The notes beneath the pieces were generated by a model that worked only from the letters and a program-made list of their open reading frames with translations, was not told where the DNA came from and did no database searches. The position numbers were made by a program, and so were the translations under genes. Below are positions 23,664 through 35,650 of a stretch of 64,000 bases of DNA, piece by piece (the stretch's first letter is position 1; each line of letters starts with the position of its first letter). Location: positions 186,001-250,000 of the forward strand of contig JAEILZ010000002.1 in the NCBI GenBank assembly GCA_018873225.1. Direction: 5' to 3'. This DNA comes from [Phialemoniopsis] sp. UDSM-2020. Its lineage: Eukaryota > Ascomycota > Sordariomycetes > Thyridiales > Thyridiaceae.

Positions 23664-26251
23664 ATGCCCGCCACATCCCCACTTGAACGCCACTTCATTA
23701 CGAAGCGTGGCGGTCCGAGAAGACGGGCCTTGACAGCTTGTACAGCATGTCGAGTGCGCAGAGTCCGGTGCGACGTCTGTATCAATGGCTCACCTTGCGC
23801 GAACTGTCTGTTCACTCGTCAGAATTGTGAGGTTGTACCCAGGGCTTTGAGATGGTAAATACCCCAAGCAGGAATTGTAGATTGAGACGAAGGCTCGCTG
23901 TAAATGCTAACACTTCCCGATTGTCAGGCCCATCTCCACTAGGCTTCGGTTATCGCCTCAGTACTCCCAACAGCAGAAAGCTTACAACACGACATCAAAG
24001 GGAGACATCACGACTCCCCCATCCAGACAGCTATTGCCCAGCGAAGTAGACTCCCAACGAGAAACCGAAGAGTTATGGCTAGGACCATTCGTCGCCCTCT
24101 TGAGCGACAATGGCACAACAGCAAAGCCACCTGACCCTGACGTCTTCCAATCTTGCCCTGAGGACCTGAACACCAACGGCCCTCCAGACTCCACCACCGA
24201 TGTAGACCAGCGCAGCTCTCAAGTAGCAACAGAACAGCGAGTACAGCTTGCGGAGCCCACAGAAAATGACGCATGTTCATCCGTCGCTGCTAAAGCGAAA
24301 GGTCTACGGACTGCTGTGGGCCTTGCAGAGAGACCTAGAGCGAACAATGGCCATTTCTTCCTGCCTTACTTCTGTTATTCTTTTGTTGAATTGGAGGGCT
24401 TCTCTGAGTTGGACACATTTACTGCTCTCCTCATTGAGCAGGGTGGATGCTTGCATATTCCCGCAAGACCTGCACTTGATATCTTCATCAAGCATTATTT
24501 CTTGCATGTTCACCCGTTGTTTCCCATCATTGATGAGCTAGAGCTCCAAAGCACGGTTTGTGACGACGTGGAATCGGGGCCACACCAGGGACGCATCTCA
24601 TTGTTTCTCTTACACGCGATTCTCTTCCTAGCGAGCTGTGTGAGTCTATCAAGCAATCAACGTCCGAATTAGGCCCCTAGGTACTGACGATCTACAAAGT
24701 TTGTTCCCGTTGCAGTCTTGCAAGATCTTGGTCTCGAAACAAACAGGAATTCGCGTGCAGAATTCTATAGAAAAGCAGAGGTATACGATCGCTGGTGGCA
24801 CTCACTCAAAGCATATACTAAAGTCGTCGATACAGCTTCTTTTCTTCTCATACCCATATTTGGATGATGTCACCAAAGCCAAAGGAGCGCTCATGCTTAC
24901 GTGGCACGCCCCTTTCACCGACGACAAAGTCAATACATTCTGGCTCAAACAGGCAATCCACCATGCACGACAAGTTCGAGCCCATCTCTATTTCCAGCTG
25001 GACTATAATTCGATGGAAAGAATAGCTCTAAAGCGTTTGTGGTGGTGTTGTATCCTGCGCGACACCGTCATGGCTCTTGGGCTACGTCAAGAATTGCAAA
25101 TCAAGCCTACGGATTTCGATTTCTCACAATCAGGCTTGCGCGAGGCCGATTTTGTTGATGAGATCAAATTTTCCATGGTGTATAATCCAGCCACTAAGCT
25201 AGTACTAACTCATATCATCACAATACTTTGCGACTTGGCAGTTATGCTCAATAGCATCCTTGCTAATATCTACCTACAAAGACCCTTTGGGATGAAGGCA
25301 GACTGTTTGAGCTACGCCGAACTGGAAAACTCCTCCAAAGCGCTTGATAAATGGTATCAGCTAGCCTTCATACGACTCCGACAAGAGACTACCATTCCCA
25401 GTGCCCACAGGTCCCTAATCCTATTTACCAATATGATATATATCTATTACAAGTGAGGTTCCTTCCCTTGCTCCTCCTGCTATCGAGATATATCGTTACT
25501 GATCTCCATCCTCCATTAGTACCGCAAGAGCGCTAATCTGCCAGCAAACGCTGCTACTCCTGGCCGTTGGCAATCAGTGTACGCAGGAGGAGGGAACCCT
25601 ACAGCTTCAAGCGCAAGGTGGCATGAATAAAGCTCTGCGAAATATCAGCGATGATCTCTTTGAGTTAGAACACCTCGGTCTTATCAAGTTCTTACCGAAC
25701 ACCTTGTGAGAAACCTCACCCTCGCCACGCTGATGTGAGCTCAACTGACCTATGAAAGTGTTGGCTTTTCGGCGCTACCGCTCGTCTGGCATTCGATTGA
25801 CTCAAGATTGACACGCAGCGAACCCTCCTCCAAGTTGCAAAGAGACTCAATAACGTACTCCACTATCATGTCAGAGTTCCAATCTCGTTATGAGGGGACA
25901 GACAAAGTACTGGCGAGAATAGAAGCGACGGTAGAGCATATCCGAATCAACGAGTCGTCACTGCAGAGAACCGGCCCCGGACAAATCGTCCCATCCAAAA
26001 TGATGGCAGCCGCTGATATGATGTCTGCGAGATATGCTTTGGGATCTTTCTGGACAGATGCGTTCATTGGAAAGCCTCAAGTGTTTCTGCGAATTGCCGC
26101 TACGGTAGACTTTGCCCTCTCATGTGGAAAGCTCCCGACAGAGGCAGACTTACCTGCACGGTTACGAATTCGCCCGGCTGTTGAGAACCATTGCGAGTCA
26201 TCGTGGTGGTCGGAGCTTAATGGGCTGTTGGACATAAACTTGGGCGCATAG
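23664..26251 (+). CDS. CTF1/FarA-like Zn2Cys6 transcription factor
   Basis: 759 aa from six exons: 23664..23854, 23928..24639, 24700..24780, 24836..25452, 25520..25705 and 25759..26251. The zinc cluster begins CTACRVRRVRCDV with an eight-residue middle loop (residues about 26-54). The fungal-specific middle domain contains HVHPLFPIIDE, GALMLTWHAPF and the LWWCCILRDTVMALGLR signature, and the C-terminal part is long. Cluster and middle-domain motifs match the regulator at 33.2-35.7 kb (MWWSLFIRDRMLALGTR), so the two look like paralogues of the cutinase transcription factor 1 beta/FarA group. That name is from memory of the family. It likely controls lipid or other carbon catabolism, possibly the neighbouring genes. 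Confidence 0.85.
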
Positions 26252-26416
26252 ATGGACTATGATTGCCAATGTACGTTGATTATTTACCGTAGCGAGAAGG
26301 ACATTACGTCGAATCCAGTGCTGGTAACATCCTGACTACATGGCAAACCCTTTTCTTGGATCTACATGTGTCTTCCGTTACTCAATCCTTATTAAAGACG
26401 GAATAGACAGAAACGA

Positions 26417-27258
26417 CTATATAGCTATGCCACCGTCGACAACTATGTTCTGCCCAGTGATTGACCTGTTCAGTGCTAGGGCCTCAACTTGGGCGGCGAC
26501 ATCTTCTAGGTTCGGCAAAGCTTGCAGTGCCGTCTGCTGGATCGTTGCTGCGATCTTGGCATCGGAGAATTGTTGGCCCCTGCTCAAAACCATTGTCAGC
26601 TTAGAATTTCAATGAGTTCCCGAGTTGCAAAACCCTCGCGTGGTCAACCTTACCACTCTGTCATCAGCATACCAGGACTAATCGAGTTGCATCTCACACT
26701 CTTGCCGCAGATCAGAGCAAGTGCCTTGGTCAAATGGATGGCGGCCGCCTTGGTAACAGAGTATGGCAGACTGCTGCCACTGGGTCGAACTCCAGCCAGG
26801 CTTGCAATGGTGATAAAGCTGCCACCACCTGGACTCTTCTCCATATGGGGCTTGGCAGCATAGAGAAGCCATAGATGAGCCTTCACGTTGACGTTGAAGC
26901 ATCTATCCCAGTCTTCCTCCAAAACCTGCTCCTCTAATGCATAAAAGTTGGTCATGCGAGTCCAGCCGCCATTACTGACAACCACGTCCAGCCTGCCCAT
27001 AATGTCAATGGTCTCTTGGACTATACGCTGTATCTCTGGGCGCTGCGATAGGTCGCCTTGGACGGTGTGGAACCGGCGCTCATGCGGCAGCAGCACATAC
27101 GAGGGCGATGTTCTCTCGGCGGCTTCGATCGTGTCTTGGGCTTTTTCTGGTCGAGAGTTGTAGTTCACTACAACTCGAAAATGTCTACCCAGTGCTTGGA
27201 CACATGCAGCCCCTAGACCTGCTGATGACGCCGTCACCAGCGCGACTTTGGTGGCCAT
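26417..27258 (-). CDS. Short-chain dehydrogenase/reductase, classical
   Basis: 255 aa from exons 27258..26654 and 26579..26417. Motifs: TASSAGLG cofactor loop at residues 8-15, VVSNGG in place of the usual NNAG, catalytic Tyr-Lys in PYSVTKAAAIHL, and the C-terminal GQNIVVDGGIAI. Typical 3-oxoacyl reductase-like SDR, likely an NAD(P)-dependent alcohol/ketone oxidoreductase. Upstream in-frame Mets reach 27405, but 27258 sits directly before the Rossmann strand. Tail to tail with the CTF1-like regulator, 165 bp apart. Confidence 0.9.
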
Positions 27259-27774
27259 GCGATGATACAAACACCGTATTCTAGAGTGGGCGTAGCGACA
27301 CTCGCGTTTGGCTGCTGGTCGGGGGGATTCAAACTTTCCAGGGCTGATATTGCTTAGGCGCATGAACATACAGTTGTGTAGCTTTAGAGTACCTAGAAAA
27401 AGCATAGCAACAACAAGATTGCCGATAATGCATGCGGTCGAGTGCGAAGTCCAAGCCAGCGCTTAGCCTGGCGTGGGGCCTTCGGGTATTCGAGTTGCTA
27501 GGTGAGAGAGAGTCCCCTCGGGATACGAATTCTATGTTACCGCGGCCTCCTCATCACGCTGGCCAATGAGATCAGTTGAATTACTGCAGCAGCTGCAGGC
27601 CGGTCATAACTCGAGGCTGACATGCGATTTCATGTCTTGTTCCCTAGACTCAGCATCCGCTGCTTCTTTCGAGTTGGGTTTTCATGTAATAGTTTTTACT
27701 TCGACCACAAAGTAATATCGACCCTCGGCTCCTCACTAAGTCCCGATATTCACGTGTCTACCCCTGCCTTGAGA
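27259..27774. promoter_or_regulatory. Divergent promoter of SDR and MFS transporter, one CCTCGG
   Basis: CCTCGG at 27723-27728, 47 nt before the transporter ATG. No other structure seen. Confidence 0.35.
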
Positions 27775-29389
27775 ATGGGCCTAATACCAGAGCTTTGCGG
27801 TCGCAGCTTAAACCGCTGGATGACTTTCATCTGTGGAGTGTCGTTTATGATGTATGGGGTAAGATCTTCTCGAGGCTACCTCACGGCTATATAGAGTTAA
27901 GACTAATATACGTCAAAAGTACGATTCTGGTGTCTTGGGCGGAATCCTCCTGCATCAGCCGTTCATTGATGCGATCGGTTTGGAGGGCGTCGGCCAATAC
28001 ACCCTCCCACTCATCGCAAGCTCTTACAGCCTCGCTGGTACTTTGACCTCGGTTATACTTGCCTTCTTTTCCTTCAAACTCGGTCGACGAGGAACCATCA
28101 TTGTGGGGAACGTTGCGGCGATCATTGGCACGCTCATTCAAGCATCTGCATACGGTATTCCGCAACTGATTGTCGGGAGATGTTGTACAGGTTTCGCCAT
28201 CGGGTGTGTCTTCTCAGCCGTGCCGATATATCTCGCCGAGGCTGGTACGCAGTCAGGCGACCGAGGGCCTGCCCATGCGTTCAACGCCATCATGTTGATT
28301 GGCGGGGTGCCCATTGCCTACTGGGTGAATTATGGCTTCACAAAGATGCAGAATCAGATATCCTGGAGGCTTCCCATTGCCTTTCAGGCTATCTTCGCCA
28401 TCATCGGAGCCGTCTGTATGTATTTCTTGCCGGACAGGCCACGTTGGTACTACGCGCGTAACCGCTTCGAGGAAGGCGATGCCATATTGGCTCGATTGAC
28501 GGATGCCCCATCTATCAACGATGAACGGGTGCAGGCTATTAGTAGAGAAATCATGGTATCTATCGAGTCTGAATTGGAGGCGAATGCGAGTCTGAACTGG
28601 AAACAATTCATCACCCTGGGAGTCGTAGACAAAACGTATTTGAGATTGTCAGGAGGCTAGTCATGTGCTTCTGGTTTCCGTTTATCCGAGAGTGGATGGG
28701 ATCTGGCCTTACAGCGTTCTACAGTATGAAACTTGACCGGGCACCATTACCGTGGCATATTGCTGATCAAGACGACAGGTCCGATCATACTCCTGAGTAC
28801 TGGAGCCAGTGTCTCGCTGGTTTCGCTTCTGAGTGGGATCCAGAACATCATATTTGTTCTGGGATGTGTGCCGATCTACTTTACCATCGAACGGACTGGT
28901 CGTCGCGTAACTTTGCTTTGGGGCGCCATAGCCATGGCGATCTTGCTGACCATCTTCATCGTCCTAGCAGCAATCCCAAAGACGCCTGCTGTTCTTTGGT
29001 CATCCATTGCAATGCTGTGGTTATACCTGTTTGTTATGGGATACGCCTACCAGGGTGTAGTGTGGCTGTACTGTGCCGAAATTGCACCGTTGGAATACCG
29101 CCATATCGGCGCAGCTGCCACCTCGACAGGAGAATGGCTAGGGACCTTTATCAATGTTTTCGTTGGCCCCATCGGGTTTGAGAATGCTGGCTGGAAGTTC
29201 TGGTTCTGGGTACTGAGCGGAAACCTTGTTGCTATTGCATTCGTTTATTTTCTATGCCCTGAGACCGGCGGTAAGACTTTGGAACAGGTCGACTTTCTTT
29301 TCAGCAAAGAGGGTTCACCTCTCTCCATGGGGCTTGAGGGTGGCAAAGAGGCGTACAGTGTAAGAGACGAACGGAGAGAAGTTGTTTAA
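27775..29389 (+). CDS. MFS sugar-type transporter with an apparent 1-nt frameshift
   Basis: About 500 codons from exons 27775..27858, 27920..28723 and 28779..29389, with normal GT-AG introns. Sugar-transporter marks: GYDSGVLGGIL, KLGRRGTI, PDRPRWYYARN, TIERTGRR and CPETGGKTLEQVD. Within exon 2 the frame ending LNWKQFITLGVVDKT runs into a stop soon after 28640, while the frame ending IVRRLVMCFWFPFIREWMG continues the family sequence. The exons total 1499 nt, one short of a whole number of codons. The AAAA run at 28631-28634 is a likely place for a lost base. It is either an assembly error or a recently inactivated gene. An in-frame Met at 27622 is a less likely start. Confidence 0.8.
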
Positions 29390-29751
29390 TAAGGTCTTCG
29401 GCATACAATAGTCGCAAAGTAGCTAAAGCAAAATCAAGAAGCATGGTTGTGACGGCGGCTCACTACTCAACACAAGCGGGCGACAACCCGTGCTCTTGTG
29501 ATTCCAGTGATTCCATATTAGCTAACGCCCAACTACACCTGTCACAGTTTATACACCGCGGTCAGCTGTAAGATGGAGCGTCCATAAATCACAGAGGGTG
29601 TCCCACGGTGACGATATTACGATATCTGACCACAAAAGCACCCAAGAGGATAAGAACTTCGAGCATTGACCTTCTACATCTCGTGGATTGGAACTTCCGC
29701 TAGTAAATTTATTTATCTTTCTCACAAATGTGGGCTGGAAGAATTCCCACA
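29390..29751. other. Intergenic, convergent 3' region
   Basis: Between the 3' ends of the MFS transporter and the CoA ligase. Nothing recognised. Confidence 0.5.
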
Positions 29752-31591
29752 CTACGACTTAGAGCCAAGACTCTGCTTCCGCTTGGTCTCCTTTCGCGTC
29801 TCCTGTGCCCGTAAAACCCTTCTCAGAACCTTGCCGCTAGCACTCTTGGGGATGGACTCTACAAATTCAATCCCTCCATCCAGCCACTTGTGTCTCGACT
29901 TTGCTTCCTTGACCATGTTCAGTAGCAGTCCTTTAGTGTCACAGTTTGCACCAGCCACATCCTTGGGCACAATGAACGCCTTCAGCACCTCGCCGGCGTA
30001 GGCGTCTGGAATACCTATCACCGCGGCGTCGGCAACCGCCAGATGTCCCAGGAGGAGGTTCTCGATCTCGGCAGGTGCCACGGCAACTCCCTTGACCTTG
30101 ACCATTTCCTTTAGCCTGTCGTGAATAACCAAGAGACCGGCCTCATCCATGAACCCGATATCACCGGTGTGCAAGAAGCCTTCGGCGTCAAAAGTCTCGG
30201 CTGTGGCCTTCGGCTCGTGATAATAACCCATGGTCACCTGCGGACCTTTGGCAAGAACCTCGCCGCTGTCTCCGACACCGAGGATCCGCTCTCCTGGGCC
30301 TTCATGTTCAGGATCGATGATCTTGATGACTGTCTCAGGCACGGCTTTCCCGACCGTGTGCGCCTTGGAATACGTCTGGTCGTCTGGCGCGCTCAATGTC
30401 AACGCCGAGCAGCTCTCCGTCATGCCCCATGCCTGCCTAAGGCGAACACGTGGGAACTTGTCAGCCAGTTTGTGAACAATCTCCTGGGCAAGCGGCGCCG
30501 CTCCAGTGTTGAACTGTTGCACAAAGTCAAGCTTGTAAGGCTTAGCGATAGGGTCGTTGACCAGACGGATCAACAGCGCTGTCATTTGTCAGAGACGTGT
30601 ACAGACTGTTCGACGACATGCGCACTTACGTGGAACGAGCCACAGCTCCTCGCATTGATGCTTGACTATTACGTCTAACATTTGCTTCATGTTGAACTTG
30701 GCCATGATGACGACTTCCTGATTCAAGACAAGCGGGAGCTGTAGAAGCTGGACGATGCCTGTAACTGAAGCAATGGGTTTGTCCACTGCCCTTGATTGGT
30801 AGTGACGAATAGACATACTGTGGTAGAATGGCAGGACAGCCAACAAGGTACTTGGGCAAGTTGTTACGGTCAATGCGCGCATTTGCATCAGCTGCGCAAT
30901 TACATTGTGGTGCGAAATCATAACCTGAACTCTGTTAGCAGGCCATTCAACATAATGGAAACTGCACCCTTACCCCTTTTGGCAGACTTGTTGTGCCACT
31001 GGTGAAACTCAAGTAAGCCGGTACCTCCTTGTTACTTTGGTTGAGAGACGGGGCCCAGGCCTTCGCTTGTCCCGCGTCACCTTTCGCCGCTGCCGTACGT
31101 CTCAAATCGTGCAGAGAAGACATGTCGCTCCAACCGCCGACCGAAGTTGAGTCTCCGACATAGACGATGCGATTGCTGTTGATTCCCATCTGCTTTGCAG
31201 CCTGACTGACTGCCTTCCATGACAATGTATCGACATAGATGAGCTGGAAAGTCACGGTTTTGAGGATGTGGCTAATCTCCCCCGGCCCATACTCTGGCGA
31301 CGATGCTGTTACGATGGCGCCCAAGCGAACTGCCGCAAAGTTGATGACAGGGTACCAGACACTGTTCTGGCAGAAGATTGCGATGTGAGAGCCATGTTGT
31401 ATGTCAAACTGACTGACGATCGCAGTGGAAAGATACGTGGCTTCGGCTTTGACCTGTCTGAAGGACAGTAATTCGTCTGTTTGAGCATCTCGGAAACCTC
31501 CCCCTCGGCCAATATTGAATTTGCAGCTCGGAAGAGCATCGTCGAATATCCAATGCCACACGGACTGGTCGACCGGTATGGCTGGCGACAC
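29752..31591 (-). CDS. AMP-dependent acyl-CoA synthetase/ligase, 4-coumarate-CoA-ligase-like
   Basis: 561 aa from exons 31591..30974, 30924..30819, 30764..30630 and 30578..29752. ANL-superfamily motifs in order: P-loop LSFTSGTTSLPKG (about residues 195-207), HHNV, PFYH joined across intron 2, RQAWGMTES, HTGDIGFMDEAG, and the catalytic Lys in ESIPKSASGKVLRR. It should activate a carboxylic acid to its CoA thioester using ATP. Similarity to 4CL-like fungal enzymes suggests an aromatic, medium-chain or terpenoid acid. The final residues SKS are only a weak resemblance to a peroxisomal PTS1. Divergent from the quinone-oxidoreductase-like gene. Confidence 0.92.
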
Positions 31592-32081
31592 CGATACACC
31601 GCGGTTAGCTACGAGTTGCAGATGCTGGGATTGTGGTTCAACTGCTGGACTTACGGGACGGGAGCTTGTCCCCGTAAAATAGCATCATGTGTGATTAGTC
31701 GATCTCACTTAGGAGTAGCCAGCAAAGAAAGAGAATTTCTGGAGGCCCTCACTCATGATGAAGCGGCATATACACGCACGCTTTTGACTTTCTCACCCGC
31801 TAGACCAATGATGCAAGTTTCGCTGGGCTCGAAGAACAGTCGGAATTAGTGGAGCGAGCTCCGGTAGTGTCAAAAGTTACCGTTACTGGGGAACTGCAGC
31901 CACCGCGGGTATGCTAATCAGCATTTCCGCGGCTATCAGGGCTAAGAGCGTCAAGTATTCGCCCTGAGCAGTAGTCCATTTTGCCAAGCAGAGTTATTGC
32001 AGTTTGTATTCAGCGGTCCTTAGACATATCAATTGACGCCATCGGTATTATGAATGTCCGATCTCCCCAAAGCAACTCATC
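31592..32081. other. Divergent promoter of CoA ligase and oxidoreductase
   Basis: 490-bp shared 5' region. I found no CCTCGG here, unlike other promoters of the island. Contains ACCGCGGGT-like GC patches but nothing I can name. Confidence 0.45.
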
Positions 32082-33163
32082 ATGAGAGCCTACCAATTAC
32101 AAGAGTTGGTCCGGGGCCCCGACGAGCTGCAGCTAGTCGACCTGCCAGACCTCCCACCTCATCCCGACAAATACCTGATCAAGATCCACGCCGCTGCCAT
32201 CAACTTCTTCGATGTCCTACAGATTCAAGGAAAACACCAACAGAAGCCGCCGTTCCCATGGATCGCAGGCAACGAGTTCTCCGGCGAAGTGGTTGCGGTT
32301 CCCACAAGCACGGACAAGAGAGGGCACAAGTTTCAAAGCGGCGACCGCGTCTTCGGTGCCGGCCTGGGCGCGTTCGCTAGCATGATTGCAGCACCCGAGG
32401 CAGACTTGAGGCCAATCCCCGAAGGCTGGTCCTACAGCGAGGCAAGCAGTCTGTTCTACACCGCACCGACGGCTTATGCAGCCCTCACGCTACGTACACA
32501 AGCAAGAAAAGGTACGAGGACAAAGAAACCCTATTTTCCGGCGGTGGTAAACCCAACTAACATAGTTGATTCTTTGCAGGCGAATATGTGCTAATACATG
32601 GCGCTGCCGGCGGAGTCGGTCTCGCGGCGGTCACCATTGCCAGGGCACTCGGCATGAAGGTTATAGCATCGGCCGACACGGAGAAGAAACGTCAGGTTGC
32701 AAAGCATTTCGGAGCCCATTGGACAGTTGATGCCATGGGCGACTGGCCTTCCGAGGTGAAGCGATTGACGCCTAGTGGTCGCGGTGTGGATGTTGTCCTA
32801 GACCCTCTCGGTGTCATCTCTCAATCGCTCTCGTGCGTTGGGTGGGATGCGAGACTTTGCATCATTGGATTCGCGGCTGGGCGCATCGAGAGCATTCCCA
32901 CGAATCGGTTGTTGCTGAAGAATGTCAGCCTCTCGGGTCTGTTCTGGGGCGAGTACTCCAAGAACGATCCGCGGGCTGTGATAGAGGTCTGGGACAGCTT
33001 GTTGGAACTGATCAGCAAAGGTGATGTTGCGCCACTGAATTACACCGAACGAGTATTCAAGGGCTTAGAGGCCATTCCAGAGGCACTGAAAGTCCTCGGT
33101 TCAGGAACGGCCTGGGGCAAGATCGTGGTCGATGTATACGACAGTGGCAGTAGTAGGTTATAG
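32082..33163 (+). CDS. Quinone-oxidoreductase-like medium-chain dehydrogenase
   Basis: 337 aa from exons 32082..32511 and 32580..33163. N-terminal GroES-like fold (AAAINFFDVLQIQGKH, PWIAGNEFSGEV), then the Rossmann domain with HGAAGGVGLAAVTIAR for NADPH. It lacks the zinc ligands of alcohol dehydrogenases. This is the zeta-crystallin/QOR group, which reduces quinones or alpha,beta-unsaturated carbonyls or enoyl-CoA. Divergent partner of the CoA ligase, so the two may act on the same acyl compound. Tail to tail (54 bp) with the CTF1-like regulator. Confidence 0.92.
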
Positions 33164-33217
33164 TTAAGTAGGATGTTATTATTGTACAAGACTCAGCGCT
33201 TCGCCGGCCAAATAACA

Positions 33218-35650
33218 CTACTCCATGATCTGTGGCTGGCCATCCAGAAACTGGAGATTGTCTAAGAAGTCATACGTATCAAATCCGAGCTCGAACTCCC
33301 CAGTCTCTAGCTGCCCATCCGCGAAGGTGTTGTAAGCATTGCTGGAAAGTAGATCATCAAAATGAAAGGTCCTGTAGTCCTTCGCAGCTGTGTCTTTACT
33401 CACGCCGTACATGCTCTGAGCTGGTTCAGCGTCAGTCTGAACCCGTGACGGTTGATATAACCCCAGTGTTACAGCAGGACCTGGACCGGCTTGAGCTACC
33501 GGCTGTAGACCTTCCTCAAACGGCTTCAATGTCGTCTCCCTGGAGCTATCTTTGTAGGCCGTGTTGTCTCGCACACTAGTATGCTCAACATTAGAAGTCC
33601 ACGGGTAGGCGAAATGAGCTGCAGGCGCAGGCATCGAGAACGGGCCAGATTGAGTGGCTTGTGTTGATAAGGGCAGCCGTGCCTTCTTAGCCACAGACAT
33701 AAGGAAGCTCACAGCGACATCTGCCGTGGCGTACATGCTCCTCATGACCTGGAGGACCTGCATGCTCTGATCGAAGCGGAAAATACTAGCATCACGCACA
33801 TCTTCGTCTTCGGTGCGGGTGTCTCCCATGTGAGACAGACACGCTGCAAGAAGCGCTGTGATGCCGCTTAGCCCAAGAAAACGGACCTGATCACGATGGA
33901 GCATCGCTTGTGCGATCTTTGTGATTTTGCATGCGGCATCCTTCACTTTGAGCTTTGATGCTGTCCGTACAGAATGGGCGTCCCGAGTGTCTGACGCAGG
34001 TTTCAGCGCTTGCGTGCGATGGAGGGCGACCACCGACGTCAGATGCGCCAAGTTCAATATTGCCCAATGGACTTCGGAACAGCTTGTCGATCCTATCTGC
34101 GGTGGCTGCGTCGAGGGCCTGTGGATATTTGAAGAGAGTTGTCTAAACCATTCCTCAATCTCGGCATCACATTTCTCGAGTTCGTGGACCCCTTTGCCAT
34201 TCAGTCTTGGTACAACCATTGTTGTATGTGAGACTGCGGGCATCGTACTCAGCGTTGTGTACTGGGTAGCGAGCACGCGGCCAATGTGGACAGACAGCTT
34301 CGCCATCTCGATGCACATGAGAGCAGTGCACTTTTGCTCATCCACGTCTAGCACTCCAGGCACATCTTGACCAAAAAGCGGTTCAAACTCAAAATCCTCG
34401 ATACTTAGCATCGAGACATCGAAGTCATCATCTCGTATGCGCATAGGTCGTCGTGTCCCCAGAGCCAGCATCCTATCGCGAATGAACAGGCTCCACCACA
34501 TTCTCCTCCGAAGACTTCGGACCCTCTTGGAACCACACGCCAAGGTTGGTTCGCGATGGAGCCCCATGTTTTGTGCCACCAAGAATGCCTGTGCCGTCCA
34601 ATGCGAGGTGTCCTTCCATTGATTGTACTTGTTGAGCCATGAGCTCATCAACAGCAATGACTGAACAAGAGTCGCACTGTCTGATTCGACTTCAAACTCG
34701 AAGAGGAGCTTGACACGTGTGTAGTACGCGTCCCGGGCTTGCTTCGCATTCTCAAACCCTAGTCGGCGGATGTTATGGGGTTCCAGAGAGCTCAGGCCGG
34801 CAAACATGACGGCCTGGAAGAGGAGGAGACTGATGGGAGTATCCGTTCGCTCAGTGACTACCGCTTCCACGAATGGTTTCAGGTGCAGCATGGGCATGAA
34901 CGGGTACACACTGAAAATGTATGCCTTCAAGATCTCGATCCGCGATGCTGGCTCGGGCACGGTGAAAGCCCCTTTCCGCGCAAGGAACTCCAAGTCTTCA
35001 GCCGGGATTCGGGTTGGCAAAGGAGCGATGAAGCTGGGAAGAGCCGGTGGGACACTGAGGCTACAATGTGCTTGTACAGCCATCGAGATTGAATTTCGAG
35101 AGACGTGGGTAAAGGCATCGGATGGCGAATAGTCAGTCGTAGAGCCGGAGAGATTATCGGCCGCCTGTTGGTTAGGATCAATGTCCTCGTTATTGCCGTC
35201 GAAAGTCACATATAGAGGAACATTCCCAGCAGTGTCTGTTTCCAAGGCCGAAGGGATTGTCTCTGGGGTGAAGTTGTCATTGTGTGTCGGACTGTTCTCT
35301 CGCGACGTGCGGGTGTGTTCCGGATCATGGCGACGCGCAGGGTCGGGGTCATCATTTGTTGAACCGCCTTCGTGCCAGCGGTCCAACTTCCCCCTTCTCG
35401 ATGCCAACAGAACGCACTCTTGACCGTCAAGCCGACAGTTGGTGCAACCAGTCTCATTTCTAAGGACGTCACAGCGAACCTTTCTGGCCCGACAATACTG
35501 GCAGGCCCGCGAGGCCCGGAATCTCCGCCCGCCAGCCGCAGTCGTATCGTCATCATTTGCATGCTTTCGCTTGCGAGTGTCTGAAGCCCCGGACGGAGAG
35601 CCCGGCCCGGCGGCCACAATCGTTGTCGAGCTTGTTGACGGGGATTGCAT
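33218..35650 (-). CDS. CTF1/FarA-like Zn2Cys6 transcription factor
   Basis: Single-exon gene of 810 aa from the Met at 35650; an in-frame Met at 35707 would add 19 residues. A basic stretch (TRKRKH) precedes the zinc cluster ACQYCRARKVRCDV with an eight-residue loop and CTNCRLDGQEC. This form is typical of cutinase transcription factor 1 beta-type regulators as I recall them. The fungal-specific domain (HLKPFVEAVV, SSWLNKYNQWKD, MWWSLFIRDRMLALGTRRP) occupies about residues 200-480, and the tail is acidic (LLSSNAYNTFADGQLETGEF). It lies between the CoA ligase/oxidoreductase pair and the AtuA-ADH-ALDH-cyclase group, so it is the best candidate local regulator. CCGAGG lies about 160 nt upstream of its start. 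Confidence 0.88.
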   Translation of the reverse strand: MQSPSTSSTTIVAAGPGSPSGASDTRKRKHANDDDTTAAGGRRFRASRACQYCRARKVRCDVLRNETGCTNCRLDGQECVLLASRRGKLDRWHEGGSTNDDPDPARRHDPEHTRTSRENSPTHNDNFTPETIPSALETDTAGNVPLYVTFDGNNEDIDPNQQAADNLSGSTTDYSPSDAFTHVSRNSISMAVQAHCSLSVPPALPSFIAPLPTRIPAEDLEFLARKGAFTVPEPASRIEILKAYIFSVYPFMPMLHLKPFVEAVVTERTDTPISLLLFQAVMFAGLSSLEPHNIRRLGFENAKQARDAYYTRVKLLFEFEVESDSATLVQSLLLMSSWLNKYNQWKDTSHWTAQAFLVAQNMGLHREPTLACGSKRVRSLRRRMWWSLFIRDRMLALGTRRPMRIRDDDFDVSMLSIEDFEFEPLFGQDVPGVLDVDEQKCTALMCIEMAKLSVHIGRVLATQYTTLSTMPAVSHTTMVVPRLNGKGVHELEKCDAEIEEWFRQLSSNIHRPSTQPPQIGSTSCSEVHWAILNLAHLTSVVALHRTQALKPASDTRDAHSVRTASKLKVKDAACKITKIAQAMLHRDQVRFLGLSGITALLAACLSHMGDTRTEDEDVRDASIFRFDQSMQVLQVMRSMYATADVAVSFLMSVAKKARLPLSTQATQSGPFSMPAPAAHFAYPWTSNVEHTSVRDNTAYKDSSRETTLKPFEEGLQPVAQAGPGPAVTLGLYQPSRVQTDAEPAQSMYGVSKDTAAKDYRTFHFDDLLSSNAYNTFADGQLETGEFELGFDTYDFLDNLQFLDGQPQIME

